Part shown: piece after piece, positions 25,775 to 34,200 of the stretch
How the letters are laid out: each line of letters starts with the position of its first letter
Numbering within the stretch: the stretch's first letter is position 1
Source of the DNA: Streptomyces griseoluteus
Lineage (GTDB): Bacteria > Actinomycetota > Actinomycetes > Streptomycetales > Streptomycetaceae
Assembly: GCA_000717735.1 (NCBI GenBank)
Contig: JOBE01000013.1
Location: forward strand, 167,968 to 231,967
Length of the DNA stretch: 64,000 bases
Direction of reading: 5' to 3'
The notes under the pieces: model-generated
Database searches by the model: none
The model's input: the letters and a program-made list of their open reading frames with translations, nothing else
What the model was told of the DNA's origin: nothing
Translations under genes and position numbers: made by a program

Positions 25775-27232
25775 ATGCTGACGTACTCCGAGATCATGAC
25801 GACCGACCTGGGCAAGCTCTCCGCCACCGCCGACAAGTGGAACGAGATGGCGGCCGAGCTGCACAAGGTCGAGGAGCGCTACCGCGACAGCGTGCAGTCG
25901 CTGACGACGGCGCAGACCTGGCTGGGCGAGAGCGCGACCGCCGCCCACACCAACTTCACGGCGACCCGCTACGAGTACCAGGCTGCCCAGACGCAGGCGA
26001 AGGCCACCGCGACGCTGCTGCGCAACGCCCACGAGCAGTTCACCGAGCTGAAGAAGCAGCTGGAGAACGCCCGCGCCGACGCCGTCAAGGCCGGGATGAA
26101 GGTGTCCGAGCAGGGCAGGGTGGCCTACGACTACGAGCGGCTCTCGCCGAGCGAGCGCAGCGCGCTGCACCACGACCCGGACGGCGCCAAGAGCGTCCGG
26201 GACGCCGAGGCCGCCTGGACCGAGCACCTGGCCGGCTGCGTGAAGGCCTTCGACCTCGCCGACCAGGACCTGAAGAAGGACCTGGAGGCCGTCGTCAAGG
26301 ACGGCTACGGCAACAAGAACGACGAGACGCTCGGCACCGGGTTCAACGGTGACGCGGGCAAGGTCTCCGCGGCCGACGACAAGGCCAAGGACGACCGGAT
26401 GAACCTGGCCTGGCTGAAGATGAAGGACAACGAGACGCTCGACGACTACGTCGCGCGGCTCCAGCGCGACGGCATCGCCAAGCTCACCGGCAACGAGAAA
26501 CTGGCCGACCTGGTGGCCGGGTTCACCAAGGGCACCATCACGGCGGGCGCGTTCGCGGGCGCCCTGACGTCGGCCGGCCTGTACTCGTACAAGCTGTCCA
26601 AGGCGATCCGGCCGCCGTTCGTCCATCCGACCGCGCCCGGCACCTTCCTGTCCAAGCACTTCAACATGAGGCTGGCGGGGGCGGCTCCCGGCAGCCTGCT
26701 CAGCAAGGTGCCGCCGGGTCTCGCCACCGCGCTGACCGGCTCCGACGAGGCCGCCATGCTCGGCGGGTTCATGCGCAACGGCGCCTTCTTCATGCCGACC
26801 GCCGCCGAGGCCAACCTCGTGAAGGTCGCGCAGAACGGCGGACTCGCCAACGCCGCCAAGGCCGCGGGCTGGATCCGCGGCGCCGGTGTCGTCGGCGGTG
26901 TGGCCGCCACCGCGTACGGCGTGGCCAACCTCGCCACGTACAACACGGACATGATCAAGGCCGATCCGGCGAAGTTCGCCTCCGACCTCACCGGGACGGC
27001 GTTCAGCGCCTCCATGACGGCCCTGACCGTGGCCCCGAACCCGGTCACCCTCGGGCTCGCCGTCGGCACCGGCGTGGCCTACGGTGCCGCACTGATCTGG
27101 GACAACCACGAGGCCATCGGGAAGGGTCTGGATCAGGCCGGCGACTGGATCGGCGACAAGGCCTCCGACGTGGGGTCCGGGATCGCGAGCGGTGCGAAGA
27201 AGCTGGGCAGCGCGCTGAACCCGTTCGACTGA
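25775..27232 (+). CDS. WXG100-domain protein with hydrophobic C-terminal region, locus B
   Basis: 485 residues from ATG 25775. Residues 1-110 are a helical hairpin with a canonical Trp-Leu-Gly at 49-51 (AQTWLGESATAAH), as in WXG100 secretion substrates. The middle (about 115-240) is charged and helical; AGMKVSEQGRVAYDYE matches the hydrolase of locus A. From about 245 on, Gly/Ala-rich hydrophobic segments (TAGAFAGALTSAGLYSY, GAGVVGGVAATAYGVANL, VTLGLAVGTGVAYGAALIW) alternate with loops, ending GSALNPFD. This could insert in membranes, like a pore-forming effector, or be a structural surface protein. No toxin active site is visible. Likely exported by an ESX system encoded elsewhere. Confidence 0.8.
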   Translation: MLTYSEIMTTDLGKLSATADKWNEMAAELHKVEERYRDSVQSLTTAQTWLGESATAAHTNFTATRYEYQAAQTQAKATATLLRNAHEQFTELKKQLENARADAVKAGMKVSEQGRVAYDYERLSPSERSALHHDPDGAKSVRDAEAAWTEHLAGCVKAFDLADQDLKKDLEAVVKDGYGNKNDETLGTGFNGDAGKVSAADDKAKDDRMNLAWLKMKDNETLDDYVARLQRDGIAKLTGNEKLADLVAGFTKGTITAGAFAGALTSAGLYSYKLSKAIRPPFVHPTAPGTFLSKHFNMRLAGAAPGSLLSKVPPGLATALTGSDEAAMLGGFMRNGAFFMPTAAEANLVKVAQNGGLANAAKAAGWIRGAGVVGGVAATAYGVANLATYNTDMIKADPAKFASDLTGTAFSASMTALTVAPNPVTLGLAVGTGVAYGAALIWDNHEAIGKGLDQAGDWIGDKASDVGSGIASGAKKLGSALNPFD

Positions 27233-27276
27233 GCCCGTGGCCGTGGCCGCGCCCGTGACCGTAAAGGAATCCGTTC

Positions 27277-27885
27277 ATGCACACCAACGTCACCCCGTTC
27301 GACCTCCAGGCGTGGAAGGAGGGGAACCGGCACGACTACCGCGCGGGCTGGCGAGGCGTCTCGCCGGAGTTCGGCGAGATCGTCCTCACCTGCCCCATGA
27401 CCCGGACCACGCCCGAGTCGATCGTCTCGGAGGTGCGCGGAGGACAGCTCCCGACCACCTCGTTCGAGTCGCGCGGGATGCACGCCGAGGGGCTCAAGCT
27501 GCCGACCCTGAACCGCTCCACGCTGCGGGTCGGCGACCGGATGGTGTACGTGGACCGGAACCGTTTCGGCGCCACCCTCGAACAGCGCGCCCTGACGATG
27601 CGGTACGCGGGCGACCACTACCGGCTCGCGGCCCTCGACAAGCACGGCTACGTCATGACCCGCCAGGCCGACGACGAGGACCCCGGGGTCACGATCACCG
27701 TCCGCGAGTCCGGGCGCGGCAAGAACCGCAGGCTGTCCGTCCAGGTCTCCGGGCGTGCCGAGGGCGGGGACCTGGCCCTCGGCCTGATCTTCGCGGGCGT
27801 CGACCGCTCCGTCCTGACGCGGGTCGGCGCGGTGAAGGCCGGCCTCTCCCGCGCGACCCATTTCTGGACCGAATCCCAGTACTGA
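27277..27885 (+). CDS. Unknown beta-rich protein, locus B
   Basis: 202 residues; ATG 27277 follows AAAGGA. No signal peptide, membrane segment or catalytic motif. The composition is beta-rich: paired strands such as GDRMVYVDRN and HYRLAALDKHGYVMTRQ, with Arg-rich RESGRGKNRRLSVQVSG, then a hydrophobic DLALGLIFAGVD helix. This loosely resembles a tubby/LOR-type barrel but I cannot assign it. Its position between the WXG protein and the EspG-like gene, in one run of genes, suggests an accessory or immunity role. Confidence 0.72.
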   Translation: MHTNVTPFDLQAWKEGNRHDYRAGWRGVSPEFGEIVLTCPMTRTTPESIVSEVRGGQLPTTSFESRGMHAEGLKLPTLNRSTLRVGDRMVYVDRNRFGATLEQRALTMRYAGDHYRLAALDKHGYVMTRQADDEDPGVTITVRESGRGKNRRLSVQVSGRAEGGDLALGLIFAGVDRSVLTRVGAVKAGLSRATHFWTESQY

Positions 27886-27911
27886 GCCCCACCTACATGA
27901 GTGAGCGACAC

Positions 27912-28754
27912 ATGCCTTCCTTCGACGTGACCCGATCCCGTTTCCGGCTGAACGACGACGAGGTCTTCGTCCTCGCCCAGCTGGCGACCGGTCAGCCGGT
28001 CCCGGAGTCCATGGCGCCCGCCGCTGCGCGGCTGCGGGACTGCGGGCTCACGAACGGGGCCGGGGAGCTTTCCGCGCTCCTGCTGCCCCTGATGCAGACC
28101 CTCGTGCAGCCGGCCGTGATCGTCTCCCTGGAGGCGGGCGGCCGGCAGGGCACGCTGCACCACGGGGTGCTCATCGGCGAGGACCACGTCGTCTGCCACG
28201 AGACCTGGCCCGGCCAGGAGGAGGCCGAGTACCGGCTCGTGGAACCGCGGACCGTGGTGTGGACGCTCGCCGACCTGATCGGACTGCGCCGGTCCGGTGC
28301 CGCGGAGGCGGGCGACGAGGTGGTCGAGACGACCGTGGGCGTCCTGGAGGCGGGGCTCGCGGCCCTGGAGAAGGCCGCGTCGACGCCCGGCGCGGACGAG
28401 CGTGTCCAGGTCGCCGAGGCGCTGCGCGCGGCCGGGGCGTCGGACGGCACCGCCGGGCGGCTCGCGGAGCTGATCGTGGAGGTGCGCTCCAACTGGCGCA
28501 TGACCGCGGCCTGGCAGGGCCGTCAGGACGGGGTGCAGGGTGTGTCGGCCCGCGCGGTCGCCGCCTGGGACTGCGGTCCGCTCGGATACTGGCTGCGGGA
28601 GCTGCCCGCCGAGCCGATGGCGGAGGGCGGGGCGAGCGCGGGCAGCCCGTTCCGGCTGCGCCACGTCGCCCCGAAGCTCATCTGGCAGGAGCTGACGGGC
28701 CTCCTCCCGGACGAGGCCGAACTGGTCCGGGAGCCGGCACCGGCGCAGGGGTGA
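27912..28754 (+). CDS. Possible EspG-like chaperone, locus B
   Basis: 280 residues from ATG 27912; ATG 27897, five codons earlier in frame, is also possible. It has a mixed alpha/beta composition: FRLNDDEVFVLAQLATGQPVP, a hydrophobic LLLPLMQTLVQPAVIVSLE strand, GVLIGEDHVVCHETWPGQEEAEYRLV, then WTLADLIGLRR and a helical C-terminal half. This order of a first half with hydrophobic strands and a late helical region resembles ESX secretion-associated EspG chaperones, which bind WXG/PPE substrates in the cytosol. The identity is too weak to be sure. Context (downstream of two WXG-type proteins) supports it. Confidence 0.5.
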   Translation: MPSFDVTRSRFRLNDDEVFVLAQLATGQPVPESMAPAAARLRDCGLTNGAGELSALLLPLMQTLVQPAVIVSLEAGGRQGTLHHGVLIGEDHVVCHETWPGQEEAEYRLVEPRTVVWTLADLIGLRRSGAAEAGDEVVETTVGVLEAGLAALEKAASTPGADERVQVAEALRAAGASDGTAGRLAELIVEVRSNWRMTAAWQGRQDGVQGVSARAVAAWDCGPLGYWLRELPAEPMAEGGASAGSPFRLRHVAPKLIWQELTGLLPDEAELVREPAPAQG

Positions 28755-28786
28755 GGCGCTGCGGCACCGGCGCAGGGGTGAGGCGC
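28735..28786. repeat. 25-bp direct repeat spanning the locus B stop codon
   Basis: Two identical 25-bp copies (28735-28759 and 28762-28786) begin in the last codons of the EspG-like gene and continue past its TGA. Degenerate GTGAGG reiterations follow to about 28850, all in the gap between convergent genes. Confidence 0.75.
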
Positions 28787-28864
28787 GTCGCGAGGGTGAG
28801 GTCCGCCCGCGACGGCGCGGGCGTGAGGCCCGGCGCCTGGGTGAGGCCCGGCGCGGCCGGAGGC

Positions 28865-29662
28865 TCAGCCCCGCTTCGGCGCCGCGACCCCGAGGACCCG
28901 GTCCTTCAGGGCCGGGAACTGCTCGCGGGTCGTGGTGACCTTCGCCGGGTCGAGGACGACCCGCAGGATCTCCTCGTCGGGGCCCGCCTCCGCGAGGACC
29001 TCGCCCCACGGGTCGACGACGACCGAGTACCCGGCCTGCTCGACGCCGGCGTGCGTGCCCGCCGTACCGCAGGCGAGGACGTACGCCTGGTTCTCGACGG
29101 CGCGGGCCCGCGCGAGCAGGCTCCAGTGGGCGCGGCGGCGGGCCGGCCAGCCGGCCGGGACGACGAACGCCTGGGCGCCCGCGTCGACGAGCCCGCGGAA
29201 GAGCTCGGGGAAGCGCAGGTCGTAACAGGTGCCGACGCCGAGGGTGAGGTGGGGCAGGTCGACGGTGACCAGGTCCTCGCCGGCGGCCATCATCACCGCC
29301 TCGCCCTTGTCGAAGCCGAAGCGGTGGATCTTGCGGTAGGAGGCGGCGAGTTCGCCGTCGGGGGAGAGGACGAGCGAGGTGTTGTAGAGGGCGCCGCCCT
29401 CGGCCTCGACGAAGGAGCCGGCGTGCAGCCAGACCCCCGCGTCGCGCGCGGCGGCGGCCATCGCCCGGTGCGTGGGGCCGTTCAGCGGCTCCGACTCGGC
29501 GGCGAAGGACTCGTACGCGAAGGCCCCCATGGGCCACAGTTCGGGCAGGACGACGAGGTCGGCGCGGCCGGATTCCGCCCGTACGAGACGGCCCACGCGG
29601 GCGCGCCTGGCGTCGACCGGTTCGTCCGGGTCTACCGCGATCTGGATCAGCGAGGCGCGCAC
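28865..29662 (-). CDS. Carbon-nitrogen hydrolase (nitrilase superfamily)
   Basis: 265 residues from GTG 29662. The nitrilase triad is present: Glu in VLPELWPMG (about 41), Lys in SYRKIHRFGF (about 111) and Cys in GVGTCYDLRFPELFR (about 145). It hydrolyses an amide or deaminated amide; the length and the CYDLRFPELFR motif fit the omega-amidase/Nit branch that clears deaminated glutamine/glutathione-type products, but specificity is inference. Monocistronic; divergent from the mycothiol-dependent gene. Confidence 0.92.
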   Translation of the reverse strand: MRASLIQIAVDPDEPVDARRARVGRLVRAESGRADLVVLPELWPMGAFAYESFAAESEPLNGPTHRAMAAAARDAGVWLHAGSFVEAEGGALYNTSLVLSPDGELAASYRKIHRFGFDKGEAVMMAAGEDLVTVDLPHLTLGVGTCYDLRFPELFRGLVDAGAQAFVVPAGWPARRRAHWSLLARARAVENQAYVLACGTAGTHAGVEQAGYSVVVDPWGEVLAEAGPDEEILRVVLDPAKVTTTREQFPALKDRVLGVAAPKRG

Positions 29663-29817
29663 ACTACCACCGTCCTGGCATTCGAGCCGTCAACACAGGC
29701 CTACGATCGTCACACGAAAGCACTGCCGGGGTGCCTCCGGGCAGCGTAACTTAGCGTCCGAGCCTCCCACCCAGTCGTGTTTTCAGCCCGCGCACCGAAG
29801 AACCGCCGAGGGGTCCC

Positions 29818-30645
29818 GTGACCGTCCATCCCAGCCTCCAGAACTACGCCGACGCCTGGACCCACTCCATCGAGGCGATAGCCGAGCTGGTGCAGCCGCT
29901 CGTGGAGGGCGAGTGGAACCGGCCGACACCGTGCATCGGCTGGTCGGTGCGGGACATCGTCTCCCATGTGATCGGCATGGAGACGGAGATGCTCGGCGAT
30001 CCGCGGCCGATCCACTCCCTGCCGCGCGATCTGTACCACGTACGCAGTGACTTCGCGCGCTACATGGAGGTCCAGGTCGATGTGCGGCGGCACCACACCG
30101 CACCGGAGATGACCTCGGAGCTGGAGTACATCCTCATCCGCCGGGCCCGGCAGCTCCGCAACGAGAACCGCTCCCCCGAGCATCTGATCCGCGCCCCCCT
30201 CGGCGCCGAGCAGTCCCTGGAACTGGCGTACCGGATGCGCGCCTTCGACGTGTGGGTGCACGAGCAGGACCTGCGGGTCGCGCTCGGTGTGCCGGGCAAC
30301 CTGGACTCGGCGGGCGCGCACGTGACGCGGGACGTACTCCTGGAGGCGCTGCCGAAGGTGGTCGCCAAGGACGCGGGGGCGCCGCCCTCCTCGGCGGTGG
30401 TCCTCGACGTGAGCGGTCCTGTTGAGTTCCTGCGGACGGTACGGGTCGACGCGGAGGGCCGCGGTTCGATCGACGGCGCGCCGTCGCTGGGCCCCGCGGT
30501 GACGCTCGCGACGGACTGGGAGACGTTCGTACGGCTCGCCTGCGGCCGCGTCCGGCCGGCCGATGTGGCCGACCGGGTCAAGACGGAGGGCGACGAGGGG
30601 CTCGCGGCGGCGATCCTCGACAACTTCGCGGTGACGCCCCGCTAG
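29818..30645 (+). CDS. Maleylpyruvate isomerase-family mycothiol-dependent enzyme
   Basis: 275 residues from GTG 29818, with a GAGGGG ribosome site. It has the DinB/mycothiol-binding N-terminal domain: the conserved PTPCIGWSVRDIVSHVIGMETEMLGD segment with the metal His, an AFDVWVHEQDLRVALG helix that supplies two more ligands, and a C-terminal SCP2-like domain (FVRLACGRVRPADVADRVKTEGD). Members use mycothiol as thiol cofactor for isomerisation or conjugation; the substrate is unknown. TAG is within a CTAGGGCCTG motif shared with the opposing gene. Confidence 0.9.
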   Translation: MTVHPSLQNYADAWTHSIEAIAELVQPLVEGEWNRPTPCIGWSVRDIVSHVIGMETEMLGDPRPIHSLPRDLYHVRSDFARYMEVQVDVRRHHTAPEMTSELEYILIRRARQLRNENRSPEHLIRAPLGAEQSLELAYRMRAFDVWVHEQDLRVALGVPGNLDSAGAHVTRDVLLEALPKVVAKDAGAPPSSAVVLDVSGPVEFLRTVRVDAEGRGSIDGAPSLGPAVTLATDWETFVRLACGRVRPADVADRVKTEGDEGLAAAILDNFAVTPR

Positions 30646-30678
30646 GGCCTGTCGTTCGGATCGGTCCCCAGGCCCTAG
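30642..30678. terminator. Terminator with both convergent stop codons inside its stem
   Basis: CTAGGGCCTG at 30642-30651 pairs exactly with CAGGCCCTAG at 30669-30678 across a 17-base loop. TAG of the plus gene (30643-30645) lies in the left arm; TAG of the minus gene (30675-30677) lies in the right arm. Confidence 0.8.
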
Positions 30679-31985
30679 ACGGGGACGTGCACGGCCTCCA
30701 CGCGGCTGGCGACGAGCCGTTCCCGCTCCCTGCGGTGGGTGCGGGCCTTGAGGCGCAGGATCTGCACGACGCCGATCGCCTCCAGGACGAAGACGGACGA
30801 GAACGCGATCCGGTAGTCGTCACCGGTCGCGTCGAGCAGGACGCCGACGGCGAGCAGCGTCGTCATCGAGGCGGTGAAGCCGCCCATGTTGACGATGCCG
30901 GAGGCGGTGCCCTGACGCTCCGGCGGGTTCGCCGGACGGGCGAAGTCGAAGCCGATCATCGAGGCAGGACCGCAGGCGCCGAGGACCAGGCAGAGCGTGA
31001 CGAGCAGCCACATCGGGGCGTGGTCGCCGGGGTACGCGAGGGTGGCCGCCCACAGCAGGGCGGTGGCCGCGACCGTCCCGAGGGCGAGCGGGGCGCGGGC
31101 CGCGTGGTGGCGGGCGATGATCTGCCCGTACGCGAGGCCGACGACCATGTTCGACAGGACGACCAGGGTGAGCAGGCCCCCGGCGGTCGACCGGGAGAGA
31201 CCCTGCGCCTCGACGAGGTACGGCAGTCCCCAGAGCAGCAGGAAGACCATCGCGGGGAACTGGGTGGTGAAGTGCACCCACATGCCGAGCCGGGTGCCGG
31301 GCTCCCGCCATGACTCGACGATCTGGCGGCGGACGAAGGCCGCGCCCGCGTGGGTGGCCGGCTGGGGCTCGTACCCCTCGGGGTGGTCCTTGAGGAAGAG
31401 CAGCAGCAGGACGAGGACGACGACGCCCGCGAGGGAGCTGCCGACGAAGGTGGTCGTCCAGCCGAGGCCGTGCAGGGCGCGGGCGATGAAGACGGTGGAG
31501 ACGAGGTTGCCTGCGACCCCGAAGAGCGCGGCGACCTGGCCGATGAGGGGGCCGCGGCGGGCGGGGAACCAGCGGCTGCCGAGCCGCAGGACGCTGATGA
31601 AGGTCATGGCGTCGCCGCAGCCCAGGAGCGCGCGGGCGGCCAGTGCCGTGCCGTACGAGGGGGAGAGCGCGAAGCCCAGTTGGCCGATGGTGAACAGGAC
31701 GACGCCGAGGACGAGGACCTTCTTGGTGCCCAGCCGGTCGACCATGAGGCCGACGGGTATCTGCATGCCCGCGTAGACGAGCAGCTGGAGGATGGAGAAG
31801 GTGGAGAGCGCGGAGGCGTTGATGTCGAAGCGGTCGGCGGCGTCGAGTCCCGCGACGCCGAGGGACGTGCGGAAGATGACGGCGACGAAGTAGACGGCGA
31901 CGCCGACGCCCCAGACGAGGGCGGCGCGGCGGCCGCCGGGCGGGTCGCCGGGGAGGGTGACGGCGGAGCCGTGGGACCGGCTCAC
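30675..31985 (-). CDS. MFS transporter
   Basis: 436 residues with 12 predicted membrane helices. The family signatures VDRLGTKKVLVLG (after helix 2) and GSRWFPARRGPLIGQVAALFGVAGNL fit the anion/organic acid-type MFS (ACS or nitrate-nitrite porter-like). The substrate is unknown. Its start overlaps the stop of the GntR gene by four bases (31982-31985), so both form one operon, with GntR first. A GntR of FCD type often senses an organic acid that the partner transporter moves. Confidence 0.92.
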   Translation of the reverse strand: MSRSHGSAVTLPGDPPGGRRAALVWGVGVAVYFVAVIFRTSLGVAGLDAADRFDINASALSTFSILQLLVYAGMQIPVGLMVDRLGTKKVLVLGVVLFTIGQLGFALSPSYGTALAARALLGCGDAMTFISVLRLGSRWFPARRGPLIGQVAALFGVAGNLVSTVFIARALHGLGWTTTFVGSSLAGVVVLVLLLLFLKDHPEGYEPQPATHAGAAFVRRQIVESWREPGTRLGMWVHFTTQFPAMVFLLLWGLPYLVEAQGLSRSTAGGLLTLVVLSNMVVGLAYGQIIARHHAARAPLALGTVAATALLWAATLAYPGDHAPMWLLVTLCLVLGACGPASMIGFDFARPANPPERQGTASGIVNMGGFTASMTTLLAVGVLLDATGDDYRIAFSSVFVLEAIGVVQILRLKARTHRRERERLVASRVEAVHVPV

Positions 31986-32635
31986 CGGTCCTCCCCCCGG
32001 ACCAGGACCTTGACCCAGGTGAGGTGCTGGCGGACGCAGTGCGCGGCGCCCTCCGCGTCACCGGCCTTGATCCGGTCGAGGATCTCGGCGTGCTCGGTGA
32101 TGTTCTTGGCGACGCGGTGCGGCTGGGACTGCATCACGGCGACGCCCATGCGCAGCTGGCGGTCGCGGAGCTGGTCGTAGAGGCGGGAGAGGATCTGGTT
32201 CCCGGCGTGGCGGACGATCTCGGCGTGGAAGCAGCGGTCGGTGACGGCGACCTCGGCGAGGTCACCGGCCTCGGCGCGCCGCTTCTGCTCCTCCAGGAGT
32301 TCTTCGAGCCGCTCGACGAGCGAGGCGGGCGCGGGCACGGCCCGGCGAACGGCGAACTCCTCGACGAGCAGCCGGGTCTCGACGACGTCGGCGATCTCCT
32401 GGGCGGAGACGGCGAGGACGAGGGCGCCCTTCTTCGGGTAGAGCTTCAGCAGCCCTTCCATCTCCAGCTTGAGCAGCGCCTCGCGGACGGGCGTACGGGA
32501 CACCCCCACGGCAAGGGCGAGTTCGCCTTCGGTGAGGAGGGTGCCTCCCTCGTAGCGCCGATCGAGTACGGCCTGCTTGACGTGCATGTAGACACGGTCG
32601 GCCGCCGCGGGCGGCTTGACGGGGGCTGCTGGCAT
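31982..32635 (-). CDS. GntR-family regulator (FCD/FadR subfamily)
   Basis: 217 residues from ATG 32635. Winged helix at 12-75 (ADRVYMHVKQAVLDRRYEGGTLLTEGELALAVGVSRTPVREALLKLEMEGLL) and an FCD ligand domain with the metal-binding pattern DRCFHAEIVRHAGNQIL, plus later His in ITEHAEIL. It likely represses its own operon with the MFS transporter and is released by a carboxylate ligand. No Shine-Dalgarno is visible before ATG; an AT-rich TATCTATGCT lies just upstream, so the message may be nearly leaderless. Confidence 0.93.
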   Translation of the reverse strand: MPAAPVKPPAAADRVYMHVKQAVLDRRYEGGTLLTEGELALAVGVSRTPVREALLKLEMEGLLKLYPKKGALVLAVSAQEIADVVETRLLVEEFAVRRAVPAPASLVERLEELLEEQKRRAEAGDLAEVAVTDRCFHAEIVRHAGNQILSRLYDQLRDRQLRMGVAVMQSQPHRVAKNITEHAEILDRIKAGDAEGAAHCVRQHLTWVKVLVRGEDR

Positions 32636-32669
32636 GCGCACAGCATAGATACAACAGAGGTGCAACAAA

Positions 32670-32698
32670 CAGGCCCGTCCGCGATGCGGACGGGCCTG
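32670..32698 (-). terminator. Terminator of bkd operon 1
   Basis: A perfect 13-bp stem (32670-32682 with 32686-32698) with a three-base loop lies downstream of the E2 stop on the minus strand, past two parS sites. Its last base touches the first parS. Confidence 0.8.
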
Positions 32699-32711
32699 TT
32701 TCACGTGAAAC
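32698..32711. other. parS centromere site 1 (ParB binding)
   Basis: Exact GTTTCACGTGAAAC, the consensus ParB target of Streptomyces. Binding by ParB forms the nucleoprotein complex that segregates origins. Noncoding; adjacent to a second site and to the bkd terminator. Confidence 0.93.
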
Positions 32712-32727
32712 GGTCTCAAGAGGGACT

Positions 32728-32741
32728 GTTTCACGTGAAAC
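32728..32741. other. parS centromere site 2 (ParB binding)
   Basis: Second exact GTTTCACGTGAAAC, 30 bp from the first and 15 bp beyond the E2 stop codon. The flanking bases are also repeated (CTGTTTCACGTGAAACGGTC in both), so the pair arose by local duplication. Confidence 0.93.
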
Positions 32742-32756
32742 GGTCACACGGGAGCG

Positions 32757-34190
32757 TCACGCCCAGGTGATGAGCCGCTTCGGCTGCTCCAGGATCGCGG
32801 CGACGTCCGCCAGGAACTTGGAGCCGAGCTCGCCGTCGACCAGTCGGTGGTCGAAGGAGAGGGCCAGCGTGGTGACCTGACGTGGCTTCACCTTGCCCTT
32901 GTGCACCCACGGCATGAGCTTGATCGCACCGACCGCGAGGATCGCGGACTCGCCGGGGTTGAGGATGGGCGTACCGGTGTCGACGCCGAAGACGCCCACG
33001 TTGGTGATGGTGAAGGTGCCGCCCTGCATCGCCGCCGGGGTCGTCTTCCCCTCGCGGGCGGTGGAGACCAGCTCGCTCAGGGACGCCGAAAGCTCGGGCA
33101 GGGTCTGCGCGTGCGCGTCCTTGATGTTCGGCACGAGCAGACCGCGCGGGGTGGCCGCGGCGATGCCCAGGTTCACGTAGTGCTTGAGGACGATCTCCTG
33201 CGCCGCCTCGTCCCAGGCCGCGTTGATCTCCGGGTTGCGCCGGACCGCGACCAGGACGGCCTTGGCGATGAGGAGGAGCGGGTTGACCCGCAGGCCCGCC
33301 ATGTCCTTGCCGGCCTTGAGCTCCTCGACCAGCTTCATCGTGCGCGTGATGTCGAACGTCACGAACTCGGTGACGTGCGGAGCGGTGAAGGCCGAACCGA
33401 CCATCGCCGCCGCCGTGGCCTTCCGTACGCCCTTGACGGGCACACGGGTCTCCCGGGCCTCGGCCGACAGGGCGGGCGCGGGCGCCGCGGCCTGGGCCGG
33501 AGCCGCAGCCGGGGCCGCCACGGGCGTCGGGGCCGGGGCCTCGACGGCCGGCGCGGGCGCCGGAGCGGCCGCCGCGTGGACGTCCTCACGGGTGATGACG
33601 CCGTCCGGGCCGGTCGGGGTGACCGTCGCCAGGTCGACACCGAGGTCCTTCGCGAGCTTCCGGACCGGCGGCTTGGCCAGCGGGCGCCCGGCGGCCGGAG
33701 CGTGCCCGTTGAGCTGCTCCGGTACGGAGACGGCGACGGGCGCCACGGGCGCGGCGGCGGCCGGGACCGTGCCCGCCGGGACCTTGCGCGCACGGCGCTT
33801 GGTGGAGCTGGCGGCCACGCCGTAGCCGACGAGGACGGGCTGGCGGCCCTTCGGCTGCTCGTCCTCCTCGACCGGCGCGGGCGCGGGTACTGCGGCGGCT
33901 GCCGGAGCGGCCTCGGCCACCGGGGCGGCGGGGGCCTCGGCGGTCCCGCCGCCGACGTTCACCGAGATGATGACCTGGCCGACGTCGACCGTCGTCCCCT
34001 CGGGGAAGCACAGCTCGTGGACCGTGCCGTCGAAGGGGATCGGCAGCTCGACCGCGGCCTTGGCCGTCTCCACCTCGCACACGACCTGCCCGTCGGTGAC
34101 CGTGTCACCGGGCTGGACGTACCACTTGAGGATCTCGGCCTCGGTCAGACCTTCGCCCACATCGGGCATCTTGAATTCGTGGATCGTCAC
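32757..34190 (-). CDS. bkdC: Branched-chain 2-oxoacid dehydrogenase E2 (dihydrolipoyl acyltransferase), cluster 1
   Basis: 477 residues. Transfers acyl groups from E1 to CoA in the BCKDH complex, which makes branched acyl-CoA starters for fatty acids and polyketides. Lipoyl domain at 1-80 with lysine in CEVETAKAAVELP; Ala/Pro linker; peripheral-subunit binding domain near 175-215 (PPVRKLAKDLGVDLATVTPTG); catalytic domain ending LSFDHRLVDGELGSKFL, with the HxxxDG motif. Ten bases downstream of E1beta, so part of one operon. Two parS sites follow its stop. Confidence 0.97.
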   Translation of the reverse strand: MTIHEFKMPDVGEGLTEAEILKWYVQPGDTVTDGQVVCEVETAKAAVELPIPFDGTVHELCFPEGTTVDVGQVIISVNVGGGTAEAPAAPVAEAAPAAAAVPAPAPVEEDEQPKGRQPVLVGYGVAASSTKRRARKVPAGTVPAAAAPVAPVAVSVPEQLNGHAPAAGRPLAKPPVRKLAKDLGVDLATVTPTGPDGVITREDVHAAAAPAPAPAVEAPAPTPVAAPAAAPAQAAAPAPALSAEARETRVPVKGVRKATAAAMVGSAFTAPHVTEFVTFDITRTMKLVEELKAGKDMAGLRVNPLLLIAKAVLVAVRRNPEINAAWDEAAQEIVLKHYVNLGIAAATPRGLLVPNIKDAHAQTLPELSASLSELVSTAREGKTTPAAMQGGTFTITNVGVFGVDTGTPILNPGESAILAVGAIKLMPWVHKGKVKPRQVTTLALSFDHRLVDGELGSKFLADVAAILEQPKRLITWA

Positions 34191-34200
34191 GGTGCTCTCC

